Positions 44,939-54,626 are shown, counted from the stretch's first letter. The stretch: 64,000 nucleotides of DNA from Clostridiaceae bacterium (GCA_012839865.1 DUMO01000019.1:1-64000); one strand, 5' to 3'. Numbers and translations are program-made. The notes: a model not told the origin generated them from the letters alone.

Positions 44939-45751
44939 ATGCAGATGAACTTGCTTGTAACGCTGGATTCCAAATACATAAAGCCACTAAAAGTAATGTT
45001 GGTATCATTGTTTATAAATAATCCGGCTGAAAATTTTTGCATCTATCTTTTGCATTCCAGTATCAAAGATAATGAGATAGATGACATAAATAGGTTTGTT
45101 GATGGTTATGGACAGAAATTGCATGTGATAAAAATTGATAGTAAATATTTCCGAGATGCCCCCATCGTTCTTCACTATACAAAAGAAATGTATTACAGGC
45201 TTTTGGCTTACAAGTTCCTGCCCCCGGAACTTGACCGGATTCTTTATCTGGACCCTGACATTCTGGTCATAAATCCTGTTCGTAAACTGTATGACTCAGA
45301 CCTTGAGGGGTACCTTTACGCAGCAGCCTTTCACAATGTATTGGCAGTAAAGAAGATAAACCGCATCCGCCTGTATCCGTATAAGATAAACGCATACTTC
45401 AATTCAGGCGTGCTGCTCATGAATTTGGACCTTATGAGAAAACTTGTTGATGAAAAGGATATTTATCGTTTTATTGAAAAAAACCGTTCCAAACTTATCA
45501 TGCCCGATCAGGATATCATTAATGCTCTTTATGCAAAGCAAATTAAGAGCGTTGATGAGATTCTTTACAATTATGACGTGAGGTATTATAAATACTATAA
45601 AATTATTACGAATAATATGTGCGATATGGATTATATAATAAGAAACACCGTATTTCTCCACTTCTGCGGCAGGAAAAAGCCATGGAACAAAAGCTACAGC
45701 GGACAATTTTTTGCTTTGTACAAGCATTATGAAAAGCTGGCAATACCATGA
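44939..45751 (+). CDS. Family 8 glycosyltransferase
   Basis: A 270-aa GT8 (GT-A fold) enzyme. Features: N-terminal MNLLVTLDSKYIKPLKVMLVSL, acceptor-side TKEMYYRLLAYKFLPPELDR, DXD metal site ILYLDPDILV, YFNSGVLLMNLDLMR, MPDQDIINAL and the late HFCGRKKPWNKSYSG motif (second metal ligand His). It uses UDP-sugars; cell-wall or exopolysaccharide decoration is possible, but no acceptor can be inferred. AAGGG lies 7 nt upstream of the ATG. Confidence 0.92.
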   Translation: MQMNLLVTLDSKYIKPLKVMLVSLFINNPAENFCIYLLHSSIKDNEIDDINRFVDGYGQKLHVIKIDSKYFRDAPIVLHYTKEMYYRLLAYKFLPPELDRILYLDPDILVINPVRKLYDSDLEGYLYAAAFHNVLAVKKINRIRLYPYKINAYFNSGVLLMNLDLMRKLVDEKDIYRFIEKNRSKLIMPDQDIINALYAKQIKSVDEILYNYDVRYYKYYKIITNNMCDMDYIIRNTVFLHFCGRKKPWNKSYSGQFFALYKHYEKLAIP

Positions 45752-45753
45752 TA

Positions 45754-45901
45754 CCCCTGGGCCAGGGGGCCAGTTCCTGTGGTTTCCTGGCCGAAACATA
45801 GAAACTGGCCCTGCAGTTTCCAGGGGGGAAACCACATAAATTAACTACTGCTGTTTCCGGGGTGGGACCACAAGAACCGTCCCCCTGGTTCCCTCTGGTC
45901 C
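45754..45901. repeat. GC-rich hairpin cluster between convergent genes
   Basis: Three stems in a row: GGCCAGTT...AACTGGCC (enclosing GGTTTC/GAAAC), GTTTCC/GGAAAC, and GGACCA...AACC/GGTT...TGGTCC (45865-45901) followed by ATTTTTATT. The last block has the ACAAGAACCGTCCCCCTGG type sequence that I recall as a dispersed intergenic repeat in several Firmicutes. It likely terminates the GT8 transcript. Confidence 0.6.
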
Positions 45902-45905
45902 ATTT

Positions 45906-48905
45906 TTATTCTGTTCTCAAAGCAACAACCGGATCCTTCCTGGCAGCACTGCGTGACGGAATAACACCGGCAATCAGTGTGAGAAGCATGCTGATAATAA
46001 TCAGAATAACAGCTGTCTGAACCGGGAGAACTGCACTGAGATTGTTAAGTTTCGTCAGACGATGAAGTATCAGGTTGATTGGTATGCAGAACAGATAGGT
46101 AAGCACCACGCCAAACATACCTGATGTAAAACCAATAATGACGGTTTCAGCATTAAACATGCTTGAAACATTTCTTTTTGATGCACCGATGGCACGCAGA
46201 ATCCCAATCTCCTTCGTACGCTCCTGCACTGATATTAAAGTGATAACACCAATCATAATGGAAGAAACGATCAGAGATACTGCGACAAATGCAATAAGTA
46301 CGTAGGTGATGGCATTGATTATCGTAGTGACAGATGACATTATAAGTCCTACATAGTCCGTATAGGTAATCTCCTTCAGGTCGTCAACATTTTTATTGTA
46401 TTCCGAAATGGCATCCTTGATAATTTCCTTGTTGGCAAAAGAAGAAGCATACAGGTTAATGGATGCAGGACTGTCAAGGTCAACACAGCCAAGTTTTATC
46501 AAATTGTCCTCATAGGTGGAATCCGAAAATTCCAGAATTTCATCATAATACATGGCACAAATTTCGTCGGTATACTGTACAATGGCCTGATCAAGGGCAC
46601 CGGCCAGCTGCTCGTTGGACATTTTGCTCATCTGTTGCCTTACCTGCGCGGCATATTGCACCCGATACCGCTCAGTCAAAGCCCGGGTAAACAATTCTCT
46701 CAATTCGTCATCACTCATGGAAGCAATATATCCTTCAATGGTTGCCTTATCCATTCCTGTCTGCTCTGCAATTGCCGGTGCAATAGCAGCTTCCATGTCA
46801 GCCCGGGTCATGTTTTCAAGTGTGCCGGTTACAAACTTCTCGGTTGCCTCAGCGGGAGGGATGCTCATAATCTCAAGGTAGATGGATGCCTTTCCCGAAG
46901 CATCAAGAGCTGCAATATACTCTCTGAATTCCGCTGCTTTTTTTTCAGTTGTAAGCGTATCATCCGTATCCTTAAAGGGCAGGCCGGTAAAAATATCCGT
47001 ATTCGGATTTTCCTTCTGGGCTTTTACGGCTTCCGACTGAGCTGCATGTTCAATGATATATTCCGTGAGTTTGCTTGTATATCCGATATAGCTTCTGTTT
47101 TGAGATGCAATGGAATTTTCTCCTGGCTTTGCAATACCTACAACGTGAAGTGCCAGTGCATTGTCATACAAATATTTCAATCCGGCTTCGGTATCCCGAA
47201 GATCAATATAGGTACCGGTTTTCTCATCACGGGTATAGCAGTCGGAACTTAAAATTGTACGAAAATCCATGCCGCAAATTTCTTCATAGGACCATTTCTT
47301 TACCTCATACTCAACGGTGGTGCGTTTGATTGCCGCATCCATAAGCTCCCTGATTTCCTCTTCGGATTTCAGCCCCAAAGCATATAGAGTCATATCGTCA
47401 ATTTCGTTATTTTCATCGACGAATAAGATTATTTCATCAAATCTTGCAGGCCAGCTGCCGTATATCAAATCATACTGTTTCTTTATTACCTCATTCACAA
47501 GCTGTCCGTTATTACCGGGAATCAATTCTTTCCACAAATTCCTGGATGATGCCATCATGGACGAAGTGCTGCCCATAGCTGTCCGCTGACGCATAGCTGC
47601 CATGGGTGACATATCCATACCGGCATACTTTTTCATAATTTCTAGTGTCAAGGCTTCTGTATCGGAATGAATAATCGTGCCATCAACATTTCTGGTGTAG
47701 ATTAGAAGATCTGCATCATAGGTGTACTGTACACCTGCCAGTGCTGAGCCAAGCTTGCTGTCCTCTCTGGCCCGTTCTGTTTCAATGTACTCCCTGAAAG
47801 CTTTCAGATCATTTTTTTGTGTTCCAAGGGAATTCATTGCGTTTATCATTTCATACAGCATTGCTTTTTGGTAAACAGCATCATTCTCATGTTCCGACAC
47901 AGACTGCGCTTTCCCAATAAAAGTAGAGAGAAGCGTGGATACATCCACGCTTTGGGCTTCAATCGTCAAAGGGTAGGAAGAAAGGGTTTCTTCCTGCACA
48001 TGGTTTATGAATGCAGAAGTGCCATGGGATACTGCATAGATTAAAGCAATGCCGATAATGCCAATTGAGCCGGCAAAACTGGTTAATGCTGTTCTGCCCT
48101 TCTTCGTAAATAAGTTTTTTAGTGACAGTCCAAAGGACGTTGCAAAGGACATGGACGGCTTTTTCTTTTTTCGGCTTTTCTCTTCCCTGATTTGATCTCT
48201 GGCAGCCTCCTTTCCAGCTTCTTCGCCTGTAAGGGGCATACTGTCACTAATGATTTTGCCATCAAGCATCTTCACTATTCGTGTAGAATATCTTTCAGCA
48301 AGTTCAGCATTATGCGTAACCATTACCACAAGTCGTTCTTTGGCGATTTCTTTTAGTATATCCATAACCTGGATACTGGTCTCGCTATCAAGAGCGCCTG
48401 TCGGCTCATCGGCCAGGATGATATCAGGATTGTTGACTATAGCACGGGCGATGGCAACTCTCTGCATCTGGCCACCGGATATCTCTGCCGGCTTCTTGCG
48501 TATCTGATCAGCCAGTCCAACCTTTTCAAGGGCTTCTTTTGCGCGTTTGCGCCGTTCCTTTTTAGGTACTCCGGACAAAGAAAGTGTAAGCTCAACATTG
48601 GCCAGTACTGTCTGATGAGGTATCAAGTTGTAGTTTTGAAATACAAAACCAACCGAATGATTCCGATATGTGTCCCAGTCTCTGTCCTTAAACTCTTTTG
48701 TGGATCTGCCATTGATTAAAAGATCACCGGAAGTATACTTGTCAAGCCCTCCAATTATGTTCAGCATGGTTGTTTTGCCACAGCCGGAAGGACCGAGTAT
48801 TGAAACAAATTCGCTTTCGCGGAATTTCAGATCTACTCCTCTTAGTGCCTCAACATTTTCTCCGCCGGTAGGATAAATTTTAGTTATATTCCTAAGCTCC
48901 AGCAA
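45906..48905 (-). CDS. Fused ABC ATPase-permease, MacB/FtsX type
   Basis: A 999-aa protein joining an ATPase (Walker A GPSGCGKTT, signature ISGGQMQR, Walker B IILADEPTGALD, H-loop MVTHNAE; residues 1-230) to an FtsX-like permease. A membrane helix near residue 275 (GIIGIALIYAVSHG) is followed by an extracellular domain of about 550 residues and three C-terminal helices (YVLIAFVAVSLIVSSIMIGVI, VIIGFTSGMFGVVLTYLFC, AVILIIISMLLTLIAGVIP). This is the mechanotransmission class rather than a pore-type importer, used in peptide or lipoprotein export or antimicrobial-peptide resistance. The large extracellular domain is longer than in MacB. Confidence 0.9.
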   Translation of the reverse strand: MLELRNITKIYPTGGENVEALRGVDLKFRESEFVSILGPSGCGKTTMLNIIGGLDKYTSGDLLINGRSTKEFKDRDWDTYRNHSVGFVFQNYNLIPHQTVLANVELTLSLSGVPKKERRKRAKEALEKVGLADQIRKKPAEISGGQMQRVAIARAIVNNPDIILADEPTGALDSETSIQVMDILKEIAKERLVVMVTHNAELAERYSTRIVKMLDGKIISDSMPLTGEEAGKEAARDQIREEKSRKKKKPSMSFATSFGLSLKNLFTKKGRTALTSFAGSIGIIGIALIYAVSHGTSAFINHVQEETLSSYPLTIEAQSVDVSTLLSTFIGKAQSVSEHENDAVYQKAMLYEMINAMNSLGTQKNDLKAFREYIETERAREDSKLGSALAGVQYTYDADLLIYTRNVDGTIIHSDTEALTLEIMKKYAGMDMSPMAAMRQRTAMGSTSSMMASSRNLWKELIPGNNGQLVNEVIKKQYDLIYGSWPARFDEIILFVDENNEIDDMTLYALGLKSEEEIRELMDAAIKRTTVEYEVKKWSYEEICGMDFRTILSSDCYTRDEKTGTYIDLRDTEAGLKYLYDNALALHVVGIAKPGENSIASQNRSYIGYTSKLTEYIIEHAAQSEAVKAQKENPNTDIFTGLPFKDTDDTLTTEKKAAEFREYIAALDASGKASIYLEIMSIPPAEATEKFVTGTLENMTRADMEAAIAPAIAEQTGMDKATIEGYIASMSDDELRELFTRALTERYRVQYAAQVRQQMSKMSNEQLAGALDQAIVQYTDEICAMYYDEILEFSDSTYEDNLIKLGCVDLDSPASINLYASSFANKEIIKDAISEYNKNVDDLKEITYTDYVGLIMSSVTTIINAITYVLIAFVAVSLIVSSIMIGVITLISVQERTKEIGILRAIGASKRNVSSMFNAETVIIGFTSGMFGVVLTYLFCIPINLILHRLTKLNNLSAVLPVQTAVILIIISMLLTLIAGVIPSRSAARKDPVVALRTE

Positions 48906-49048
48906 TTTTATATCCTCCTTACTTGGTTTCTTTGGTAATAAAAATGCTCCTCCTGGTGGTTAACAGGCCGAAACCGCCTGCCACAGGGAAGCATGAATCA
49001 TATGTCAGAATATATGTCTGTTTCATGGATAAGACAACAAACATCCTC

Positions 49049-49933
49049 TTACAGAAACTCTGCAAATTCCACTTTCCTGCCGGTCTCCAGGGATTTCATT
49101 ACCGCATTAAGCAAGGCAACAGGCCTGTACAGGTGCTCAAAGGGAATTGGGATTTCCTTTGTCTCCATCATGTTTACAAATGCTGCAATTGAGTTTTTAT
49201 ATGAGTACGCCAGGTCAATGGGTCTGTAAACGGTGCCTTTGTCCCCCGAAATGACTCCATACCATTTGCTGTATGCAAAATTCAGTATTGCATGGTATTT
49301 TTCATAGCTTACTATTGCCACTACACTTCCATTGTTTTCGCTGGCATACACGGACACCGGGTCAAAACCGAACACTTCCATGGCACTCTCTGCAAGATGG
49401 GAACCATAAAAGTGAATCCCTCCATATTCGCTGGAAAGGGACGCCGGCATGCCCAAAATGCCTGAGTTTATACGGCCGATTTCTTCACTCCCGTTTTCAA
49501 CAATATTTTTAAGGAGCAATATGTCATAAGCAAATCTTACTGAAGAACCTCCGGTAAGAAGAGCATTGCGGGCTGAAGCTTCGTTGATGAGAAGCCTTGC
49601 ATCCTGGCAGCTGATGGTAAAGGGTTTGTCAATCCATACTGGAATTCCGGCCTGGATAAAGGGCAGGGAATGTTCCGCATGCAAATCACCATGCCGCAGA
49701 ACAACCATTACCGCATCAACCGTTCCAAGCATGTCCTCTGGCTTTTCAACAATCTGCTCAATTTTGCCGCTGTCGGCAAACCTTTTGGTGCGTTCAGGAT
49801 CAACGCCGTATATGGCACTTACCCTGTAGCCCGGGAAATTGAACTTATCTGTCTTTGCGTCGGGTATGTTAAACAGCTTTGCAAATGCTTCAGCATGGGT
49901 GCTGTCAGAACCGATTATTCCTATTTTTTTCAC
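49049..49933 (-). CDS. Gfo/Idh/MocA family oxidoreductase
   Basis: A 294-aa NAD(P)-dependent dehydrogenase. The Rossmann start is KKIGIIGSDSTHAEAF (GxxGxxxxxxA pattern), with VDAVMVVLRHGDLHAEHSLPFIQAGIPVWIDKPFT in blocks giving the EKP-like DKP motif, and later YGGIHFYGSHLAESAMEVFG, where HLAES fits the substrate/catalytic His region. Start GTG at 49933 with AAAGG 9 nt upstream. It follows two amidohydrolase-family genes on the same strand by 150 bp, so it could act in the same sugar or cyclitol pathway. The substrate is unknown. Confidence 0.9.
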   Translation of the reverse strand: MKKIGIIGSDSTHAEAFAKLFNIPDAKTDKFNFPGYRVSAIYGVDPERTKRFADSGKIEQIVEKPEDMLGTVDAVMVVLRHGDLHAEHSLPFIQAGIPVWIDKPFTISCQDARLLINEASARNALLTGGSSVRFAYDILLLKNIVENGSEEIGRINSGILGMPASLSSEYGGIHFYGSHLAESAMEVFGFDPVSVYASENNGSVVAIVSYEKYHAILNFAYSKWYGVISGDKGTVYRPIDLAYSYKNSIAAFVNMMETKEIPIPFEHLYRPVALLNAVMKSLETGRKVEFAEFL

Positions 49934-50092
49934 GTGAACCAACCTTTCTTTCCCTTATTTGAATCTGTCATTTCATTATTCCAAACCGGTTTAATGATAT
50001 ATTCCCTTGATCACACCATCCTTAACCGGTTTTGATTGCTATTAACAACAAAAATTTTTCGTCACCTCAAAGGGCGCCGAAGTAAATCCATG

Positions 50093-50893
50093 TCAAGCCT
50101 TTTGCTTGCTTAAAATAGCTTCCATATTCAATCCGAAAATATCTCTTTTCTCATCATCGCTGATCATGGCAAAGGCCAGCCTTCCGAAGGCCGGTCTTGG
50201 GTCAAAAAAGGGCATGTCGGATCCATACAGAATCTTTTTTGAGCCCATTTCCCTGACCAGCCATTCCACGTTTCCTTCTCTGACATTTGATATTGCAATA
50301 TCAATATACACATTATTTCTCTTGTTTACAACATCAATGGCCTTTTCAAAACCTGGAATATCAGCTCCTCCGTGTCCCATAATGAATATTGCATTAGGGT
50401 ACTCATCAGCAAGTTTTGAAACTGTAACAACATTACCGGCTCCCCAGACATGTATCAAAACGGGACATTTCTTTTTTTCTGCGGTTTCATAGGCCAACCT
50501 GTAATTTTTGTAGTCGATGGGCTGACCGTGAACCGCAGGATGCAGTTTAATGCCAATAAACCCCGGTACGGCAAAGCAGCGGTCCAATTCATTTTGCATA
50601 TCTTCAGGGTAATTGGGGTTGACGGTTACATACCCGAAGTACCTGTCAGGGTATGAAGTCACTGCATCTATAACCACATCATTTCCATATCTGTAATCCG
50701 GTCCTATCGAAGAATGGGCGGTTACACATGCAAAATCAATTCCAAGGGAATCCATGCTCTTCAGCATGCCCTCCTTGTCATTTTTCGGTGCATGAAATGC
50801 ACGCCAGTCTCCCATATGGCAATGGCAGTCTATTATTTTCACATCATCAAGGGGAAGTCCCAATATAGCCTTTTCTCTTATAGTACTCACCAT
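50093..50893 (-). CDS. Amidohydrolase family protein, metal site intact
   Basis: A 266-aa TIM-barrel amidohydrolase_2 protein. Metal ligands visible in order: IIDCHCHMGD (HxH), GIKLHPAVHG, PVLIHVWGAG, FIMGHGGADI and the final Asp in ILYGSDMPFF. It likely hydrolyses or decarboxylates a small cyclic or carboxylate substrate; unknown which. AGGAGG lies upstream of the ATG, and it overlaps the preceding paralogue by 7 nt. Confidence 0.9.
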   Translation of the reverse strand: MVSTIREKAILGLPLDDVKIIDCHCHMGDWRAFHAPKNDKEGMLKSMDSLGIDFACVTAHSSIGPDYRYGNDVVIDAVTSYPDRYFGYVTVNPNYPEDMQNELDRCFAVPGFIGIKLHPAVHGQPIDYKNYRLAYETAEKKKCPVLIHVWGAGNVVTVSKLADEYPNAIFIMGHGGADIPGFEKAIDVVNKRNNVYIDIAISNVREGNVEWLVREMGSKKILYGSDMPFFDPRPAFGRLAFAMISDDEKRDIFGLNMEAILSKQKA

Positions 50894-51648
50894 TTTACAC
50901 CTCCTAAAATACCCTCAAGGTTTTTCCAGGCGATCATGTTCTTTTCCTCATCACTTATTCGTGCATAATTTATGTTGCATACAGCTGAACCGCCGGAATG
51001 GAAGGGCATCCCGCTTCCGAAAACAAGCCTGTGGGCCCCGAACATCCTTACAAACTCTTCAATGTTGTGGTGTACTTTATAACCGGATGATTCAATGTAT
51101 AAATTTTTGAATTTTTTCAAAATCCCGTAAAGATTTCTGTTCAAAGAGTATCCGGTTCTTTTTAAAATTACTTTTAATCCGGGATGGTTTTTCAAAATTC
51201 CCAACAGGCTTTCAATACCCACCTGATCCAACCCTATAATCAAAGGTACACTATTTTCCTCCAGCATGTCAAAAAGCTCACCGCAGTTCCATTCATCAGT
51301 GCTGAAACCCTGGTCGTTACGCCCCGGGAACATGGTCACGGCTCTGATACCGTTTTCCCGCAGTCTATCTTTCAATACATCAGGCTCATAAAACTCCTCG
51401 GTATGGTGGTGCATTACGGCCCAAACGGGTATCAACTGTCCATAGCCTTTTATTTCTTCCATTAACATACTGTTTCCGACCAAAGGGCTGTATTCCTGCG
51501 CCATTGCATGATAAACAAGGGCTCGTTTTATTCCGTAATACTCCATTTTGTGTACAAGGTCTTCAATCTTATAGAATGACCCCGGTTCCACAATACTCCT
51601 TCGCCCGAAGGAGCAGTTGCAGTCAAGAAAATTCAAAGCTTCTTCCAT
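50887..51648 (-). CDS. Amidohydrolase-fold protein lacking metal ligands
   Basis: A 253-aa paralogue of the next gene with the same barrel layout but none of the metal ligands: DCNCSFG in place of DCHCH, VIPLIIGLDQ (no His) in place of VLIHVWG, ILKRTGYS in place of MGHGG, and FGSGMPFH in place of YGSDMPFF. It is therefore probably catalytically dead or works without metal, maybe as a regulatory or structural partner of the active enzyme, whose gene it overlaps by 7 nt. ATG at 51648 with GGAGG 7 nt upstream. Confidence 0.85.
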   Translation of the reverse strand: MEEALNFLDCNCSFGRRSIVEPGSFYKIEDLVHKMEYYGIKRALVYHAMAQEYSPLVGNSMLMEEIKGYGQLIPVWAVMHHHTEEFYEPDVLKDRLRENGIRAVTMFPGRNDQGFSTDEWNCGELFDMLEENSVPLIIGLDQVGIESLLGILKNHPGLKVILKRTGYSLNRNLYGILKKFKNLYIESSGYKVHHNIEEFVRMFGAHRLVFGSGMPFHSGGSAVCNINYARISDEEKNMIAWKNLEGILGGVKW

Positions 51649-51834
51649 ATATATACCTCCAAGCATCTATTAATGTTTATTTAAACTGTCAAACAGATAT
51701 TTTCGCATTTGTTCCATTGCAATATGCGTCCGAACTCAGGTAATTCCTTTATAACCACCTCTATATCAACCTTTATCCTATTGTAACATACCCGGCCGGT
51801 ACCCAGCTGAAAGTTCAGCTTTCGCCTTCCTTTA

Positions 51835-53532
51835 CTAAGCTTTAATCTGCGGCTGTACCTCCTGCCTTTTTTCCCACTTGCCTGTCCGGTCAAAGGATGC
51901 GGCTCTTGATTCCGCCCTTTCAACAATATTGTCACTGTAACCCATCAGCTTCAAAAGCCTTATGGCATTCCTTGTGGTTGCTTTGCCGCTATACAACCTG
52001 TAATCAAAATATACCTCATTATCCCTTACCTCTTCCCGGAAGTGATAGTTTACGAACTTCCCGCCAAGTATTGAGGAAAGTTCAATATCATGGGTGGCGG
52101 CAAAGCAAAGACAATTTTCCCCTGCCAGGTGGAAAAGCACCTCCGATGACGCTGCTATGCGTTCCACCGTATTCGTCCCCCTCAACACTTCATCTATAAA
52201 TACAAGACAGGGCACTTTGTCATTTAATGCATCCAGTATTCTTTTCAGTGACTTGATTTCCGCAATGAAATAGCTTTCATTGTTTACAATGCTATCCTTA
52301 AGGGCCATTGACGTAAATATCCTGTAGCAGTTTGAAGTAAAGCTTTTTGCAAGGCAGGTGTAAATTGTTTGGGCAAATATTGCATTTATTGCCAGTGTCT
52401 TTAAAAATGTAGATTTTCCCGATGCATTTGAGCCTGTCAGAAGCACCGCCCTTTCGGTACTTATGGAATTTGGCACAGGATTTTTCAGCAGCGGATGGCA
52501 CACATCTTCTGCCGACAAAATGTTTTTCCCAAATGTGAAATCAGGCGTACAATACATATTCAAGCTTGCGCGGTAGGATGCAACAGCCAGCATGCTTTCA
52601 ATAAGCCCCAGGGACTCATATATGTTTATCAGATGTTCCCTGTTCCTCTTGATTATATTGCAGATGCTGTAAAAATCTATTATTTCCTTTAGAAGGATAA
52701 CTTTTACGTATTCTAAGATAATGTCGCTGGTATAGTTCAAAAATCTTGCGGATTTTTTTGTAATATCCCGAACCTGCTTGTATGATTGCGAGATTTTGTG
52801 ATTCAAATCTCCAAGCTCATCAATGTTCAACTTAAGTATATTTCCGGTACACAGCACCATGTCGGAAATATATGCCACACTATCAAGTATGTGGCCTATT
52901 TGGCTCTTTCCCTTATAATACAGCATCGCATTCACGCAAAATATAATCACTAAAGCAGGAAGTCCCAGGTCAGGATATATGAAAGCCGTTGCTGCAGAAG
53001 CTATTGCAAGGAGGGAGAGTATCCTGTAAAAAGCTAAATTGATACTGTTTTTGAAGCTTTCATTAAAAAAAAGGTTTGTGATATCAAGGGATCTCCTTTT
53101 TCCAAGCATTGCAAAACAGAATAATAGCTTCTCCCTCTTATCCCTGCTGCTTTGAAAAAATTCAATCAATTTTCCTCTTTCGGAAAGGGTGTTCAGATTG
53201 GTCAACGGCTGCCGCAGGGCTGCATAAAGGTACTCTTCACCTATGCTTGACCAGGTGCAATTGAGCTTTTTAAAGACTTCGTCCATGTCCAGGTCATTCC
53301 AGGTCAAGTCATCTATGTATGCTCTTGATTTCCTGTTCTCCTTAAGGTTATTATAATAGCTGGCGACAGAAGGGAAGGCATTTCGGTCATATTTTTCCTT
53401 TGGTTCCCTGCCCCATGAATCGGCTATCTCTTTTTTTAAATTTTTTATCTTTATTTTTCTTGAAACAATTTGTATGACAATCAAAATTACTATTGCCAAA
53501 ATAATATAAGCAACTACTGACGTGCCATCCAT
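51835..53532 (-). CDS. Membrane-anchored MutS-like ATPase
   Basis: A 565-aa protein with an N-terminal membrane helix (VVAYIILAIVILIVIQIVS), a second hydrophobic pair around residues 165-215 (LAFYRILSLLAIASAATAFIYP, LGLPALVIIFCVNAMLYY), then lever-like helices and a MutS ATPase domain: Walker A LLTGSNASGKSTFLKT, SYFIAEIKSLKRIL, Walker B LVFIDEVLRGTN and AATHDIEL. It lacks the mismatch-recognition and connector domains, so it is not a standard MutS. A GGGAG site precedes the ATG. Function unknown. Confidence 0.88.
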   Translation of the reverse strand: MDGTSVVAYIILAIVILIVIQIVSRKIKIKNLKKEIADSWGREPKEKYDRNAFPSVASYYNNLKENRKSRAYIDDLTWNDLDMDEVFKKLNCTWSSIGEEYLYAALRQPLTNLNTLSERGKLIEFFQSSRDKREKLLFCFAMLGKRRSLDITNLFFNESFKNSINLAFYRILSLLAIASAATAFIYPDLGLPALVIIFCVNAMLYYKGKSQIGHILDSVAYISDMVLCTGNILKLNIDELGDLNHKISQSYKQVRDITKKSARFLNYTSDIILEYVKVILLKEIIDFYSICNIIKRNREHLINIYESLGLIESMLAVASYRASLNMYCTPDFTFGKNILSAEDVCHPLLKNPVPNSISTERAVLLTGSNASGKSTFLKTLAINAIFAQTIYTCLAKSFTSNCYRIFTSMALKDSIVNNESYFIAEIKSLKRILDALNDKVPCLVFIDEVLRGTNTVERIAASSEVLFHLAGENCLCFAATHDIELSSILGGKFVNYHFREEVRDNEVYFDYRLYSGKATTRNAIRLLKLMGYSDNIVERAESRAASFDRTGKWEKRQEVQPQIKA

Positions 53533-53741
53533 TATATTTCTCCCATTCCATCAAAATCCGGTTAAAAGCTTCATTAACATTATAAACAATTTGGAACCGG
53601 GTTTACAAGTTTATAATAATTAAATATATTCGTTGATGATTCGGAAGTCCCGGAAAAGATACAATTTAGCTGTTTCATAAACAACAAGCCCTGATTTTAC
53701 AATACAGCATCCTTTTATCAAGGTATTTGCCAACCCGCATT

Positions 53742-54512
53742 TTAAAAATTCCAGTCAAGGTAGCTGTTGATTATTTTTCTTACTGTTCTTGCATCCAGTC
53801 TCTCTACCCCGGTTTTTTTTGCAATTTCATCACAAAAGTCACTTCTGCACAGTTCAAGCTTAATCTCTGCCGGAAGTATTGGCTCAAAGGGTTTAGCTTT
53901 GCCAATTAAAGACATGGCTTTTTTAGCTGCTGCTTTTATTCTGTCAAGAGCTTCCTCCTCATCTGCCAATATAGCGTTATTCCTGCCTGCACCTCTCTTA
54001 ACCGGCGCGCATTCGACAGTCCCAAAAAAGTCATATGCCTCACGACAGGCCGCTTCATCACCTGAGACCATTATTACCGGAACATTATAGTGGGCTGCCC
54101 ACATCGCCCATTGTCCCAGTTCTCCGGTTCTTCTGCCGTTTACCCAATAGTTGAACCATTTCCTGCTGTCCTGAGTATGATCCAAAAAGCCATTCAATGT
54201 ACCAGCCATAGCGTGCGCACCAACAACCATCACCCCGCTATATGTTTCATCCAGACCCTTCTCTCCTTTATTTTTTCTAAAAAGGTCAGCACGTTTATCA
54301 AGCATTGATTCTATAAAATTACCTCCTCCAGCGTGCCCGTCAATAACTTTTATGTAGCTTGCACCCCCTTCAAAGGCTCCTTCAATAGCCGCATTTGTAT
54401 CCATCATAAGTCTTTTTGCAGAATACTCAAACTCAGGATTTTCCTTTTGTATCATATCCATATTGCTTATTCCGCTTATTCCTTCAAGGTCAGTTATTAT
54501 TAAAATTTTCAA
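53742..54512 (-). CDS. M55 family D-aminopeptidase (DppA-like)
   Basis: A 256-aa metallopeptidase of the DppA family, which releases D-Ala or other N-terminal residues from small peptides. Zinc ligand motifs: ITDLEGISG (Asp8, Glu10), VIDGHAGGGN and VVGAHAMAGT; also SGDEAACREA. TTG at 54512 is preferred as GGAG lies 8 nt upstream; the longer frame starts at a GTG inside the ribosome site. Two palindromes lie 75 bp upstream. It may recycle peptidoglycan peptides. Confidence 0.92.
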   Translation of the reverse strand: MKILIITDLEGISGISNMDMIQKENPEFEYSAKRLMMDTNAAIEGAFEGGASYIKVIDGHAGGGNFIESMLDKRADLFRKNKGEKGLDETYSGVMVVGAHAMAGTLNGFLDHTQDSRKWFNYWVNGRRTGELGQWAMWAAHYNVPVIMVSGDEAACREAYDFFGTVECAPVKRGAGRNNAILADEEEALDRIKAAAKKAMSLIGKAKPFEPILPAEIKLELCRSDFCDEIAKKTGVERLDARTVRKIINSYLDWNF

Positions 54513-54586
54513 GATTACCACTCCTCAAATAAAATTAAGAGAACTGTTCTCCCCCATTACATATAAAAACTGAAAATCCTCCTATA

Positions 54587-54626
54587 AAAAATAGTATATA
54601 CTATATTTCTAGTATATACTATTTTT
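54587..54626. promoter_or_regulatory. Two TAGTATATACTA palindromes, candidate operator
   Basis: TAGTATATACTA occurs at 54592-54603 and 54610-54621, each self-complementary, with centres 18 bp apart and flanked by A5 and T5. The pair also forms one 17-bp hairpin with a TATTTC loop. It lies 75 bp before the M55 gene. Operator is preferred over terminator because of exact repetition and very low GC. Confidence 0.55.

Noticed and set aside
46635-47252. 205-codon plus-strand open frame within the fused ABC gene
   Set aside because: Antisense shadow; the opposite frame encodes the conserved extracellular domain.
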